A DNA stretch of 64,000 bases from Microcella frigidaquae (lineage in GTDB: Bacteria > Actinomycetota > Actinomycetes > Actinomycetales > Microbacteriaceae), in contig NZ_JACHBS010000001.1 in NCBI RefSeq assembly GCF_014200395.1, positions 682,001 to 746,000 on the forward strand, written 5' to 3'. This document shows, in pieces, positions 1 through 8,708 of this stretch. Positions within the stretch are counted from its first letter, which is position 1; each line of letters opens with the position of its first letter. A model generated the notes under the pieces. That model saw nothing but the letters and a program-made list of their open reading frames with translations. It had not been told where the DNA came from and ran no database searches. The position numbers and the translations under genes are program-made.

Positions 1-270
1 TTGTCGCCGATCCCACTCGAGTGTCGCGACCCGAAGTTGCTCGACCCAGAGCTACTCGTCTCACGCCCCAAGGTATTCGACAAGTTCGAGGACAACTCGT
101 TGGCCGTTGCGCGGGAGTTGTCCCTCGAGAGGCCGCATGGAACGTGCCGCGCGATGCGCATCGCGAGTACAGCAGACGCCATAGGTGCCGCTGCTCCTCC
201 TGGAAGGTCGCCGCATTCGAGCGGTGAGTGGTTCATCTGGAGTCGAGAAACTGGGTGACGTCCCGCTGAG
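1..270. other. Left edge, no supportable gene
   Basis: An 85-codon frame is open from base 1 to 258 on the plus strand, but it has no recognisable domain, no visible ribosome-binding site and a composition unlike the neighbouring genes. It may be the tail or remnant of a gene cut by the insertion sequence that begins near base 271. I see no RNA gene or clear repeat here. Confidence 0.3.
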
Positions 271-1639
271 TGGTGGAGTTTCTCAACACCGTGCGGGTCA
301 GCTGTTGTGATTATGCCGCAGCGAGTTCCGGGATCGCGACCTCCTCTTCGGTGACGTTCAGGAGCTTCATGGAGTGCTCGCTGAAGTAGCGGCGGTCAGC
401 GCCGTCCCATTCGTCGTGTTGCTCGATCAGGACGTGTCCGGCCAGGCGCAGCAACGCGGCGGGGTTGGGGAATGTGCCGACGACGTCGGTGCGGCGTTTG
501 ATCTCCTTGTTGACCCGCTCGAGCGGGTTCGTGGACCAGATCTGCCGCCAGTGTGTGGCGGGAAACTGACAGAACGCGAGGATGTCGTTCTGCGCGTCCT
601 CGAGCATGCCGGCGATCTTCGGGTGCGACCTCGAGAGCATGCGGACGACTTCGTGGAATTGGGTGAACACGTGCTCGGTGTCTGGCTGGGCGAAGATCGT
701 GCGGATGATCGACGCGACCATCGGCCCAGCGGTCTTGGGGACGTTGGCAAGCACGTTGCGCATGAAGTGGACCCGACACCGCTGCCATGACGAGCCTTGG
801 AAGACGGTGTCGATCGCCGCGATCAGCCCGGTGTGCGCGTCGGAGATCACCAGCTTCACTCCGCCCAGCCCGCGGGCCTTCAGCGAGCGAAGGAACGCGG
901 TCCAGAACGGTTGCGATTCGGTGTCCCCGACCTCGAAGCCGAGGACTTCCCTGCGCCCGTCGGCGGCGACACCGACCGCGACGACGACGGCTTGGGAGAC
1001 GACCCGCCGGCCGACGCGGGCTTTGCAGTAGGTCGCGTCGAGGAACACGTACGGGTACGTGCTGTCCGCGAGCGGCCGATCGCGGAACGCCGCGACGTCC
1101 TCGTCGAGGTTGCTGCAGATCCGCGACACCTCCGACTTGCTGATCCCGGTGTCGGCACCGAGCGCCTTCACCAGGTCGTCGACCTTGCGGGTGGAGACGC
1201 CGTGGACGTACGCCTCCATCACGACCGCGAACAGGGCCTGATCGACCCGGCGGCGGCGTTCCAGCAGCGACGGGAAAAACGATCCCTGCCGCAGCTTCGG
1301 GATCCGCAACTCCAGCTCCCCCGCGGTGGTGGTGAGGGTCCGCAGCCGGGTCCCGTTGCGCTGCGTCGTACGGTCCGGGGAGCGTTCGAACGGGGCAGCG
1401 CCGATGAACGCAGCTGCTTCCGCGTCGATCAGCTCCTGGTAGAGCGTCTCGGTCGCGACCCGGATCCGGTCGTTCACATCGGTGAGTTTCAGTTCCCCGA
1501 GTAGCTCGAGGAGGGCAGACTGGTCAAGAGCCATCGTGCGTTTGTGTCCTTCCGTGAGATTCCTAGACAGTTCTCACTGACCATCGCACGATGGCTCACC
1601 GCGTCCACGACGTGACACCCGAGCCGGGAAACTACACCA
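271..1639 (-). mobile_element. IS256-family insertion sequence
   Basis: A single transposase gene is framed by short imperfect inverted repeats. The left end reads TGGTGGAGTTTC (271-282) and the right end, read inwards, reads TGGTGTAGTTTC (1639-1628), 11 of 12 identical. Flanking bases show no convincing 8-9 bp target duplication, so the exact ends may lie a few bases further out, or one flank was rearranged after insertion. The transposase is intact, so the element may still be mobile. Confidence 0.75.
311..1534 (-). CDS. IS256-family (mutator-type) transposase
   Basis: This 407-residue DDE transposase catalyses cut-and-paste or circle-mediated movement of its element. The catalytic triad can be placed at D166 (in VFLDATY), D232 (in VISDAHTG) and E339 (in NPLERVNKEIKRR). 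The family's conserved QRCRVHFMRN block lies at 251-260, between the second and third acids. Length is normal for the family (about 400). The N-terminal half carries the usual DNA-binding region with an LRIPKLRQG block near residue 80. No frameshift or internal stop is seen, so it should be active. The start is an ATG at 1534 inside the right terminal region. Confidence 0.92.
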   Translation of the reverse strand: MALDQSALLELLGELKLTDVNDRIRVATETLYQELIDAEAAAFIGAAPFERSPDRTTQRNGTRLRTLTTTAGELELRIPKLRQGSFFPSLLERRRRVDQALFAVVMEAYVHGVSTRKVDDLVKALGADTGISKSEVSRICSNLDEDVAAFRDRPLADSTYPYVFLDATYCKARVGRRVVSQAVVVAVGVAADGRREVLGFEVGDTESQPFWTAFLRSLKARGLGGVKLVISDAHTGLIAAIDTVFQGSSWQRCRVHFMRNVLANVPKTAGPMVASIIRTIFAQPDTEHVFTQFHEVVRMLSRSHPKIAGMLEDAQNDILAFCQFPATHWRQIWSTNPLERVNKEIKRRTDVVGTFPNPAALLRLAGHVLIEQHDEWDGADRRYFSEHSMKLLNVTEEEVAIPELAAA

Positions 1640-1802
1640 ACCCAGGGGACGCCACCAGAAACTGCTCGTCAAGCATTGAGTCCCTCGTCCCACACAGGGG
1701 ACTTGTTGGGCAAGTCGTCAACAGGCCTGAGCATGGACGCTCCGTGACTGCCAAGGCAATTGGGACACCCGCACGCGCAGCCGCTCCACCGCAGCCCCGC
1801 AC

Positions 1803-1808
1803 TACGCT
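1803..1808 (+). promoter_or_regulatory. Possible -10 box for pepN
   Basis: TACGCT fits the actinobacterial TANNNT -10 pattern and would start transcription near 1815, giving a leader of about 50 bases that holds the AAGGAGG ribosome-binding site at 1853-1859. No good -35 is visible. The rest of 1640-1867 shows nothing else that I can support. Confidence 0.4.
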
Positions 1809-1867
1809 GAAGGGGCGGGGTCACGAGCCCCGCATCCCTCGTACCGCGCCCCAAGGAGGCTGCCGCT

Positions 1868-4411
1868 GTGCCCGCTGAGAACCTGACCCGTATTGAAGCG
1901 CAGGAGCGCTCGGCCCTCGTCTCGACCGAGAGCTACGACGTCGCCCTCGACCTGACGACCGGTGACGAGGTGTTTCGGTCGACGTCGACCGTCACCTTCT
2001 CCGCCACGGCCGGGGCGAGCACCTTCATCGACGCGATCACGCGCACGGTGCACAGCGTCACCCTCAACGGCGTCGAGCTCGACGCGGCGGCCGTGGCCGA
2101 CGGCACGCGCATCCAGCTCGACGGGCTCGCCGAGCAGAACGTGCTCACGGTCGTGGCCGACCACGAGTACACGAACTCGGGCGAGGGCCTGCACCGCTTC
2201 GTCGACCCCGTCGATGGCGAGGTCTACCTCTACTCGCAGTTCGAGGTGCCCGACAGCCGTCGCGTGTTCGCGGTCTTCGAACAGCCCGACCTGAAGGCGA
2301 CGTTCCGCTTCACCGTCACCGCCCCGGCCCGCTGGGTCGTCGTGTCGAACGCGCCCGTCGAGTCGCGCGCCGAAAGCGGCGACGCCGCAACCACGGTCTT
2401 CCAGACCACGAAGCGCATCTCGAGCTACATCACCGCGATCATCGCCGGCCCCTACCAGAGCGTGCACAGCGAGCTGACGAGCGCCGACGGCCGCACCATT
2501 CCCCTCGGCATCTACGCGCGCGCGAGCCTGTTCGAGCACCTCGACGCCGACTACATCTTCGACATCACCCGCAAGGGCTTCGCCTACTTCGAGGGCAAGT
2601 TCGGGTTCCCGTATCCGTTCGAGAAGTACGACCAGCTGTTCGTGCCCGAGTTCAACGCGGGCGCCATGGAGAACGCCGGAGCCGTCACCTTCACCGAGGT
2701 CTACGTCTTCCGCAGCAAGGTCACCGACGCGGTCAAGGAGCGCCGCGTCGTCACGATCTTGCACGAGCTTGCCCACATGTGGTTCGGCGACCTCGTCACC
2801 ATGACGTGGTGGAACGACCTGTGGCTCAACGAGTCGTTCGCCGAGTGGGCGTCGACCATCGCCACCGCCGAAGCTACCGAGTGGCACGAAGCGTGGACGA
2901 CCTTCCAGGCCATGGAGAAGAGCTGGGCCTACCGGCAAGACCAGCTGCCCTCGACCCACCCCGTCGTCGCGACCATCAACGACCTCGAAGACGTGCAGGT
3001 CAACTTCGACGGCATCACCTACGCCAAGGGCGGCAGCGTGCTCAAGCAGCTCGTCGCCTGGGTGGGCGAAGAGGCCTTCTTCGCCGGGGTGGGCCAGTAC
3101 TTCCAGAAGCACGCCTGGGGCAACACCGAGCTCACCGACCTGCTGACCGAGCTGGAGGCCACGAGCGGGCGCGAGCTCGCATCCTGGTCGAAGAAATGGC
3201 TCGAGACCGCCGGCGTCAACACGCTGCGCCCCGAAGTCACCGTCGACGACGCCGGCATCATCACCGGCTTCGCGGTGCTGCAGAGCGCGCACCCCGACTA
3301 CCCGACGATCCGCCCGCACCGAATGGCCATCGGCTTCTACGACCGGGTGGATGGTGCGCTCACGCGCACCCACCGCCTCGAGCTCGACGTCGACGGCGAG
3401 CGCACCGACGTGCCCGAGCTCGTGGGTCGCAGCCGCCCCGACCTCATTCTGCTCAACGACGACGACCTCGCCTACGCGAAGATCCGCCTCGACGACGCCT
3501 CGCTCGCCGTGGCCATCGAGCACCTCGCCACCATCAGCGACCCGCTCGCGCGCTCGCTCGTGTGGGGCTCGGCGTGGGATTCGACGCGCGACGCCGAGAC
3601 CGCCCCGCGCGACTACGTGCGCCTCGTGCTCGGCAACATCGCGCACGAGACCGAGTCGACGACGGTGCGCACCACGCTCACGCAGCTGCTCACCGTCGCC
3701 CGCATGTACGTCGACCCGGCCGCGCGCCCCGGCGTGATCGCCGAGATCGGCGACGCGCTGTGGACACTCGCGCAGCAGGCCGAGGCCGGCAGCGACAGCC
3801 AGTTCCAATTCGTGAAGTTCTTCGCCAACGTCGCCAGCACGCCGGCGCACGTCGAGGTGCTGCGCGGGCTGCGCGACGGCTCGATCACCCTGCCCGGCGT
3901 CGAGATCGACACCGACCTCGAGTGGGAGCTGCTGGAGGGCCTTGCGCTCAACGGCGCCGCATCCCGCGCCGACATCGATGCCGCGCTCGAGCGCGACCAC
4001 ACCTCGAACGGCCAGCAGGCGGCCGCCCGTGCCGCGGCCTCGCTGCCCGGTGCCGACGACAAGCGCGTCGCCTTCGACTCGCTGGTCGCGCGCGACGAGC
4101 TACCGAACGTCGTCGTGCGCATGACGACGATGGGCTACACGCACGTCAACGACCCGGCCTCGCTCGAGGGGCTCGTGCAGCCGTACTTCGACGCGCTGAC
4201 CGAGATCTGGTCGAGCCGCACGCACGCGATCGCCGAGTACATCGTGCTGGGCCTGTACCCGGCGCCGCTGGCCTCGCAGGGCCTCGTGGATGCGACGCGC
4301 GCGTGGCTCGACGCCCACACCGACGCGGCTCCCGCGCTGCGGCGCCTCGTGTCCGAGAACCTCGCCGGCGTCGAGCGCGCCCTCGCTGCCCAGGCCCGCG
4401 ACCGGGTGTAG
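1868..4411 (+). CDS. pepN: Aminopeptidase N, M1 family
   Basis: A cytoplasmic zinc metallopeptidase of 847 residues that removes N-terminal amino acids from peptides. The exopeptidase motif GAMEN is at 265-269 and the zinc site HELAH at 299-303, with the second glutamate at E322 in NESFAEW. The large helical C-terminal domain of bacterial and actinobacterial PepN fills the remainder. Length fits the family (about 850). The start is GTG at 1868, chosen because a strong AAGGAGG lies 8 bases upstream. There is no signal peptide. A mechanosensitive channel gene follows after 6 bases, so the two are probably co-transcribed. Confidence 0.95.
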   Translation: MPAENLTRIEAQERSALVSTESYDVALDLTTGDEVFRSTSTVTFSATAGASTFIDAITRTVHSVTLNGVELDAAAVADGTRIQLDGLAEQNVLTVVADHEYTNSGEGLHRFVDPVDGEVYLYSQFEVPDSRRVFAVFEQPDLKATFRFTVTAPARWVVVSNAPVESRAESGDAATTVFQTTKRISSYITAIIAGPYQSVHSELTSADGRTIPLGIYARASLFEHLDADYIFDITRKGFAYFEGKFGFPYPFEKYDQLFVPEFNAGAMENAGAVTFTEVYVFRSKVTDAVKERRVVTILHELAHMWFGDLVTMTWWNDLWLNESFAEWASTIATAEATEWHEAWTTFQAMEKSWAYRQDQLPSTHPVVATINDLEDVQVNFDGITYAKGGSVLKQLVAWVGEEAFFAGVGQYFQKHAWGNTELTDLLTELEATSGRELASWSKKWLETAGVNTLRPEVTVDDAGIITGFAVLQSAHPDYPTIRPHRMAIGFYDRVDGALTRTHRLELDVDGERTDVPELVGRSRPDLILLNDDDLAYAKIRLDDASLAVAIEHLATISDPLARSLVWGSAWDSTRDAETAPRDYVRLVLGNIAHETESTTVRTTLTQLLTVARMYVDPAARPGVIAEIGDALWTLAQQAEAGSDSQFQFVKFFANVASTPAHVEVLRGLRDGSITLPGVEIDTDLEWELLEGLALNGAASRADIDAALERDHTSNGQQAAARAAASLPGADDKRVAFDSLVARDELPNVVVRMTTMGYTHVNDPASLEGLVQPYFDALTEIWSSRTHAIAEYIVLGLYPAPLASQGLVDATRAWLDAHTDAAPALRRLVSENLAGVERALAAQARDRV

Positions 4412-4417
4412 CCGCTC

Positions 4418-5398
4418 GTGGACGGGTTCGACTGGGCGGGCTTCTGGGCCGGCGTCGGCAGCTTCCTCGCCACCTACGAGGCGGCGTTCCGGATCGTCGG
4501 CGTGATCGTCGGCGCGGCTGTGCTGCGCTGGGTGCTCGGCGTGGTGATCCGGCGCGTCGTCGACCGCGTGGTCTCCGGCGTCAAGAAGGCCCAGAACGTC
4601 GAGCACACCGTCGAGCTCAGTGCGTCGCCGCTGCACGCCGTGCGCGTCGTGCAGCGCACCCGCACGATGGGCACCGTGCTCAACAACCTCACCACCTGGG
4701 CGATCGTCGCGGTCGCGATCGTGCTGGTGCTCGGTGAGCTGAACTTCTCGGTGACGGCGCTCATCGCCTCGGCGGGCATCCTCGGTGCCGCCCTCGGTTT
4801 CGGCGCCCAGAACGTCGTGAAAGACATGCTCAACGGGCTCTTCATGGTCTTCGAAGACCAGCTCGGTGTCGGCGACATCGTCGAGCTGCAGTCGACCCAG
4901 GGGCCGGTGAGCGGCGTGGTCGAGATCGTCGGCGTGCGCGTCACGCAGGTGCGCGACGTCGGCGGCGTGCTCTGGTACGTGCGCAACGGCGAGATCATCA
5001 ACGTCGGCAACAAGTCGCAGGGCTGGGCGCGCGTCATCATCGACCTGCCGGCGCCGTACACCTCCGACGTCGACGAGGTGCAGCGCGTGCTGCTCGACAC
5101 GGCCACCGCGATGGCCGCCGAGCCCGAGTACAAGCGCAAGGTGCTCGAACCGCCGGAGATCTGGGGCATCGAGTCGATCTCGGCCGAAGCCCTCGTCATC
5201 CGTCTCGTGATGAAGGTGCGCTCGGGCGACCAGTTCGACATGGCGCGCGCCCTGCGCCTGCGGCTCAAGCTCGCGCTCGACGAGATGGGGGTGGCGGTGC
5301 CCTCGCTCAACCGCATCGTCATGGACGGCATCGACGCCCGCGAGGCTGCGCGGTCGAGCCGCCGCCCGGTCACGCCGCCGGAGGACAGCGACCTGTGA
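4418..5398 (+). CDS. MscS-family mechanosensitive ion channel
   Basis: A 326-residue inner-membrane channel that opens under membrane tension to release solutes in hypo-osmotic shock. Hydrophobic segments lie near residues 20-45 and 85-105. They are followed by the pore-lining helix rich in Gly and Ala (ILGAALGFGAQN, about 115-130) and the beta domain that begins after VVKDMLNGLF. The cytoplasmic C-terminal domain and a basic tail complete it. The GTG start is 6 bases after pepN. The stop overlaps the globin start (GTGA), which indicates translational coupling. Confidence 0.92.
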   Translation: MDGFDWAGFWAGVGSFLATYEAAFRIVGVIVGAAVLRWVLGVVIRRVVDRVVSGVKKAQNVEHTVELSASPLHAVRVVQRTRTMGTVLNNLTTWAIVAVAIVLVLGELNFSVTALIASAGILGAALGFGAQNVVKDMLNGLFMVFEDQLGVGDIVELQSTQGPVSGVVEIVGVRVTQVRDVGGVLWYVRNGEIINVGNKSQGWARVIIDLPAPYTSDVDEVQRVLLDTATAMAAEPEYKRKVLEPPEIWGIESISAEALVIRLVMKVRSGDQFDMARALRLRLKLALDEMGVAVPSLNRIVMDGIDAREAARSSRRPVTPPEDSDL

Positions 5399-5787
5399 GC
5401 GAAGCTACGAGCTTCTTCGAGCAGGTCGGCGGGCACGCCACCTTCGACCGTCTCGTGCGCCGCTTCTACGAGGGCATCGCCGCCGACCCGGTGCTCAAGC
5501 CGATGTACCCGGAGGACGACATGGAGGGCGCGATCTGGCGTCTCACCGCCTTCCTCGAGCAGTACTGGGGCGGGCCGGGAACGTACAGCGAGCAGCGCGG
5601 GCACCCGCGGTTGCGGATGCGCCACACCCCGTTCCACGTCAACCCCGATGCCCGCGACCGCTGGCTCGGGCACATGCGCGTCGCCGTCGACGAGCTGCAG
5701 CTGCCCCCCTTGCACGAGGCCGCGCTCTGGGATTACCTGGAGCGAGCCGCCCACGCCATGGTCAACACCTTCGAGGAGACCCCGTGA
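5395..5787 (+). CDS. glbO: Group II truncated haemoglobin (trHbO)
   Basis: A 130-residue haem protein of the 2-on-2 fold; relatives bind oxygen and handle reactive oxygen or nitrogen species. The proximal histidine is H77 in the family motif RMRHTPF. The distal pocket shows Y25 (B10) and W90 (G8, in RDRWLGHM), which is characteristic of group II. The start overlaps the mscS stop, and its own stop overlaps the next gene start, so it is the middle cistron of a tight operon. Adjacency of globin O to pepN is common in Actinobacteria as far as I recall. Confidence 0.93.
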   Translation: MSEATSFFEQVGGHATFDRLVRRFYEGIAADPVLKPMYPEDDMEGAIWRLTAFLEQYWGGPGTYSEQRGHPRLRMRHTPFHVNPDARDRWLGHMRVAVDELQLPPLHEAALWDYLERAAHAMVNTFEETP

Positions 5788-6347
5788 CCGACACTCCGTC
5801 TGACGCCGCGCCCTACTCGCAGCCCGAGCCCTACCGCCCGCAGCAACCGGCGGCCGACCTGAAGGCCCCGCCCGGCACCGACCCGAGCACGCCGTGGATC
5901 TGGCTGATCCTGCTCGTGCCGATCGTGCAGACCCTGCCGGTCTTCTTCCTCGACTGGGCGGGCTTCGTGGAGGCCGCGATCGTCGACCCGACCGGAACGA
6001 GCACCACCGCGCTCTTCACCGACCCCGCCTACCTCGCCGTCGTGGCCCTCGGCTGGATCGGCACCGCCGCGATGATCGCGTTCGCCTACCTCGACTGGCG
6101 CGAGCTGAATCGTCGCGGCGTGCCCCAGCCGTTCCACTGGGCGTGGATCTTCCTCACCCTCGTCATCAGCTTCGCCGTGTACACGATCGGTCGCGCTGTC
6201 GTCGCCTACCGCCGCACCGGCACCGGGCTGTCGGTGATGTGGGCGACCATCGCCGTGCTCGTCGGCGGCTTCGTCGTCGCCATGGTGTTCGCGATCGTGC
6301 TCGTGCAGCAGGTCATCGACGCGCTCTCGGCCGTTCCGTTCAGTTAG
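5784..6347 (+). CDS. Four-helix membrane protein, unknown function
   Basis: This 187-residue protein has a soluble proline-rich N-terminus (residues 1-35, with repeated QPEPYRPQQP-like segments). Hydrophobic segments follow at about 37-57, 82-103, 117-135 and 150-175. No catalytic motif is visible. It starts inside the globin stop codon (GTGA overlap) and is therefore the fourth cistron of the pepN operon. Its function is unknown. Confidence 0.75.
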   Translation: MTDTPSDAAPYSQPEPYRPQQPAADLKAPPGTDPSTPWIWLILLVPIVQTLPVFFLDWAGFVEAAIVDPTGTSTTALFTDPAYLAVVALGWIGTAAMIAFAYLDWRELNRRGVPQPFHWAWIFLTLVISFAVYTIGRAVVAYRRTGTGLSVMWATIAVLVGGFVVAMVFAIVLVQQVIDALSAVPFS

Positions 6348-6357
6348 GGGATCCCGC

Positions 6358-8013
6358 GTGAGCACAACGGAGTGCGACGCCATCATCGTCGGGGCCGGTC
6401 TTGCCGGTCTCGTGGCGGCCGCCGAGCTGGTGGATGCGGGCAAGCGCATCACGATCGTCGACCAGGAGCCGGAGGCCACGTTCGGCGGTCAGGCGTGGTG
6501 GTCGTTCGGCGGGCTGTTCCTGGTCGACAGCCCCGAGCAGCGGCGGATGGGCATCCGCGATTCTCTCGAACTGGCCCGGCAGGACTGGGCCGGTACGGCC
6601 GGATTCGACCGGCCGGAGGACGACCAGGCGCGGGCGTGGGCGGATGCGTACCTCGCGTGGGCCGCGGGCGAGAAGCGCGCCTGGCTGAAGCAGAAGGGCA
6701 TCGGCCTGTTCCCGGTCGTCGGCTGGGCCGAGCGCGGCGGTGACACGGCCACGCGGCACGGCAACTCGGTGCCGCGCTTCCACATCGTGTGGGGAACGGG
6801 CCCGGCGATTCTCGAGCCCTTCATCGCCACGGTGCGGCGAGGGGTGGATGCCGGCCTCGTCACCCTGCTCTTCCGTCACCGGGTCGACACGCTGACCGGC
6901 ACCGACGGGCGCGTGGTCGGCGTGCGCGGCAGCGTGCTCGCCCCCGACAGCGCCGAGCGCGGCGCCCCCTCGAACCGCGACGTCGTCGGCGAGTTCGCCC
7001 TCGAGGCGAGCGCGGTCGTCATCGCGACGGGAGGCATCGGCGGCAACCACGACCTCGTACGGGCGGCCTGGCCCGAGCGGCTCGGCACCGCCCCGCAGCA
7101 CATGATCAGCGGGGTGCCCGCGCACGTCGACGGCCGCGGGCTCGGCATCGCCGAGGCGGCCGGGGCACGCCTGGTGAACGGCGACCGCATGTGGCACTAC
7201 GTCGAGGGTGTGCAGAATCACGCGCCGGTGTGGGCGAAGCACGGCATCCGCATCCTGCCCGGCCCCTCGAGCCTGTGGCTCGACGCGACCGGACGCCGCC
7301 TGCCCACCCCGCTCTTTCCCGGCTTCGACACGCTCGGCACCCTCGCCCACCTGCGCACGACCGGCTACGACCACAGCTGGTTCGTGACGACGCAGTCGAT
7401 CATCGAGAAGGAGTTCGCGCTCAGCGGCAGCGAGCAGAACCCCGACCTCACCGGCCGCAGCGTGCGCGAGCTGCTCCGCCAGCGGCTCGGAAAGGGCGCC
7501 ACCGAGCCGGTCGAGGCGTTCAAGGAGAAGGGCGTCGACTTCATCGTCGCGTCATCGGTCGACGAGCTCGTGACCCGCATGGCGGCGCTCGAACCGGAGG
7601 CTCCGCTCGACGTCGCCCGTGTGCGCGACGAGATCGCCGCGCGCGACCGGATGCTCGACAACGACTTCGGCAAAGATGCCCAGCTCACCGCCATCCGCGG
7701 CGCACGGAAGTACCGGGGTGACAAGCTCATCCGCGTCGCGCCGCCGCACCGGCTCACCGACCCCAAGCACGGGCCGCTGATCGCGGTACGGCTGCACGTG
7801 CTCACGCGCAAGAGCCTCGGCGGCATCCAGACCGACCTCGACTGCCGGGCGCTCGACGCCTCCGGCACGGTGCTCCCCGGGCTGTACGCCGTCGGCGAGG
7901 CCGCCGGCTTCGGCGGCGGCGGCGTGCACGGCTACCGCTCGCTCGAGGGCACCTTCCTCGGCGGGTGCCTGCACACCGGGCTGCGCGCGGGCCGCGCGAT
8001 CGCGCGCGGCTAG
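6358..8013 (+). CDS. FAD-binding dehydrogenase (fumarate reductase / ketosteroid dehydrogenase-like)
   Basis: A 551-residue flavoprotein of the FAD_binding_2 superfamily. The dinucleotide fold GAGLAG is at residues 12-17, followed by an acid at the end of the second strand (VDQEPE). The characteristic glycine-rich FGGQAWWSFGGLF comes next. The C-terminal FAD loop reads GEAAGFGGGGVHGYRSLEG. Family members oxidise or reduce C-C bonds next to a carbonyl (3-ketosteroids, fumarate); the substrate cannot be told here. It follows the membrane protein by 10 bases on the same strand. Its stop codon overlaps the end of the convergent gene at 8010. Confidence 0.88.
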   Translation: MSTTECDAIIVGAGLAGLVAAAELVDAGKRITIVDQEPEATFGGQAWWSFGGLFLVDSPEQRRMGIRDSLELARQDWAGTAGFDRPEDDQARAWADAYLAWAAGEKRAWLKQKGIGLFPVVGWAERGGDTATRHGNSVPRFHIVWGTGPAILEPFIATVRRGVDAGLVTLLFRHRVDTLTGTDGRVVGVRGSVLAPDSAERGAPSNRDVVGEFALEASAVVIATGGIGGNHDLVRAAWPERLGTAPQHMISGVPAHVDGRGLGIAEAAGARLVNGDRMWHYVEGVQNHAPVWAKHGIRILPGPSSLWLDATGRRLPTPLFPGFDTLGTLAHLRTTGYDHSWFVTTQSIIEKEFALSGSEQNPDLTGRSVRELLRQRLGKGATEPVEAFKEKGVDFIVASSVDELVTRMAALEPEAPLDVARVRDEIAARDRMLDNDFGKDAQLTAIRGARKYRGDKLIRVAPPHRLTDPKHGPLIAVRLHVLTRKSLGGIQTDLDCRALDASGTVLPGLYAVGEAAGFGGGGVHGYRSLEGTFLGGCLHTGLRAGRAIARG

Positions 8014-8690
8014 CGCTGCAGCGACCAGCCGCTGTGCTTCACGAGCACGTGCCCACGCGCGGTGCTGAGGCGGATCCACGAGCCGGCCGCGAACTGCTGC
8101 ACCGGGTCTTCCCCGAGAAACCCGAGGGTCTCGAACGCGAACGCCGCGCCCGCGGGCAGGTGCTCGGCCTCGGGCAGCGGACGACCCCACACCTCGCTAC
8201 GAACGCGGTGCACGATCTGCTCGCCGGTGCCGGTGGGGATCGCCGTCGCGATCTCCTCGATGCCGACCCGGGCCGCGGCCGCGAACGGGGCGGGCTCGAG
8301 CGGCGCGAGCCGCTGCCAGCCGCCGCGCGGCGGGGTGATGCCCGCCCAGACGATCGTGCTCACCCCGGCGGGGAGACCCACCGGCACCGGTGCGGTCGGC
8401 TCGGAGTCGGGGGCGGCGGCGAGCGCCGCATCCACCCGCGCCAGCAGCGAGCGGATCGGCACGACCTCGTCGAACGCGCCCTCGGCGAGGGCGAGCGTGC
8501 GCAGGCCCAGCACGGTCGGGCCGCGGTCGAGCAGACCCTTCGGGGTGACGACGGCGACGTAGACCGCGAGCACGCCGCTGTCGGCGATGAGGCGCACGGC
8601 TCCGGCCTCATCGAGCCGCTGCGCGCGACCCAGCAGTACCGAGAGATCGTGCGCCGCGGCTCGGGTGGTCAGGACGAAGGCGGCGGACAT
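8010..8690 (-). CDS. Conserved hypothetical protein
   Basis: The product is 226 residues, with no signal peptide, membrane segment or motif that I recognise. The sequence is a balanced alpha/beta composition with alanine-rich helices, typical of a real soluble protein. It converges with and overlaps the dehydrogenase by 4 bases. It starts with ATG at 8690, only 18 bases from the divergent tesB start, and appears to be read from a leaderless promoter (TAGTCT 7 bases upstream). Confidence 0.65.
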   Translation of the reverse strand: MSAAFVLTTRAAAHDLSVLLGRAQRLDEAGAVRLIADSGVLAVYVAVVTPKGLLDRGPTVLGLRTLALAEGAFDEVVPIRSLLARVDAALAAAPDSEPTAPVPVGLPAGVSTIVWAGITPPRGGWQRLAPLEPAPFAAAARVGIEEIATAIPTGTGEQIVHRVRSEVWGRPLPEAEHLPAGAAFAFETLGFLGEDPVQQFAAGSWIRLSTARGHVLVKHSGWSLQR

Positions 8691-8696
8691 CGCTCA

Positions 8697-8703
8697 TAGA
8701 CTA
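8697..8703. promoter_or_regulatory. Overlapping divergent -10 boxes for leaderless transcripts
   Basis: In the 18-bp gap between start codons, the plus strand reads TAGACT (8697-8702) 6 bases before the tesB GTG. The minus strand reads TAGTCT (8703-8698) 7 bases before the ATG of the hypothetical gene. The two boxes share five base pairs. Both genes would be leaderless, with RNA starting at or very near the start codon. Neither start has a ribosome-binding site. Confidence 0.6.
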
Positions 8704-8708
8704 CGCGG

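Noticed and set aside
1591..1878. Plus-strand frame between the IS256 element and pepN
   Set aside because: It starts inside the IS end and runs over the pepN ribosome-binding site; Pro/Arg-rich, no motif. Not supported as a gene.
1802..4000. Long minus-strand frame opposite pepN (732 codons)
   Set aside because: It is an antisense shadow: Arg/Gly/Val/His-rich with no domain, opposite a gene with clear M1 peptidase motifs. High-GC codon bias keeps such frames open.
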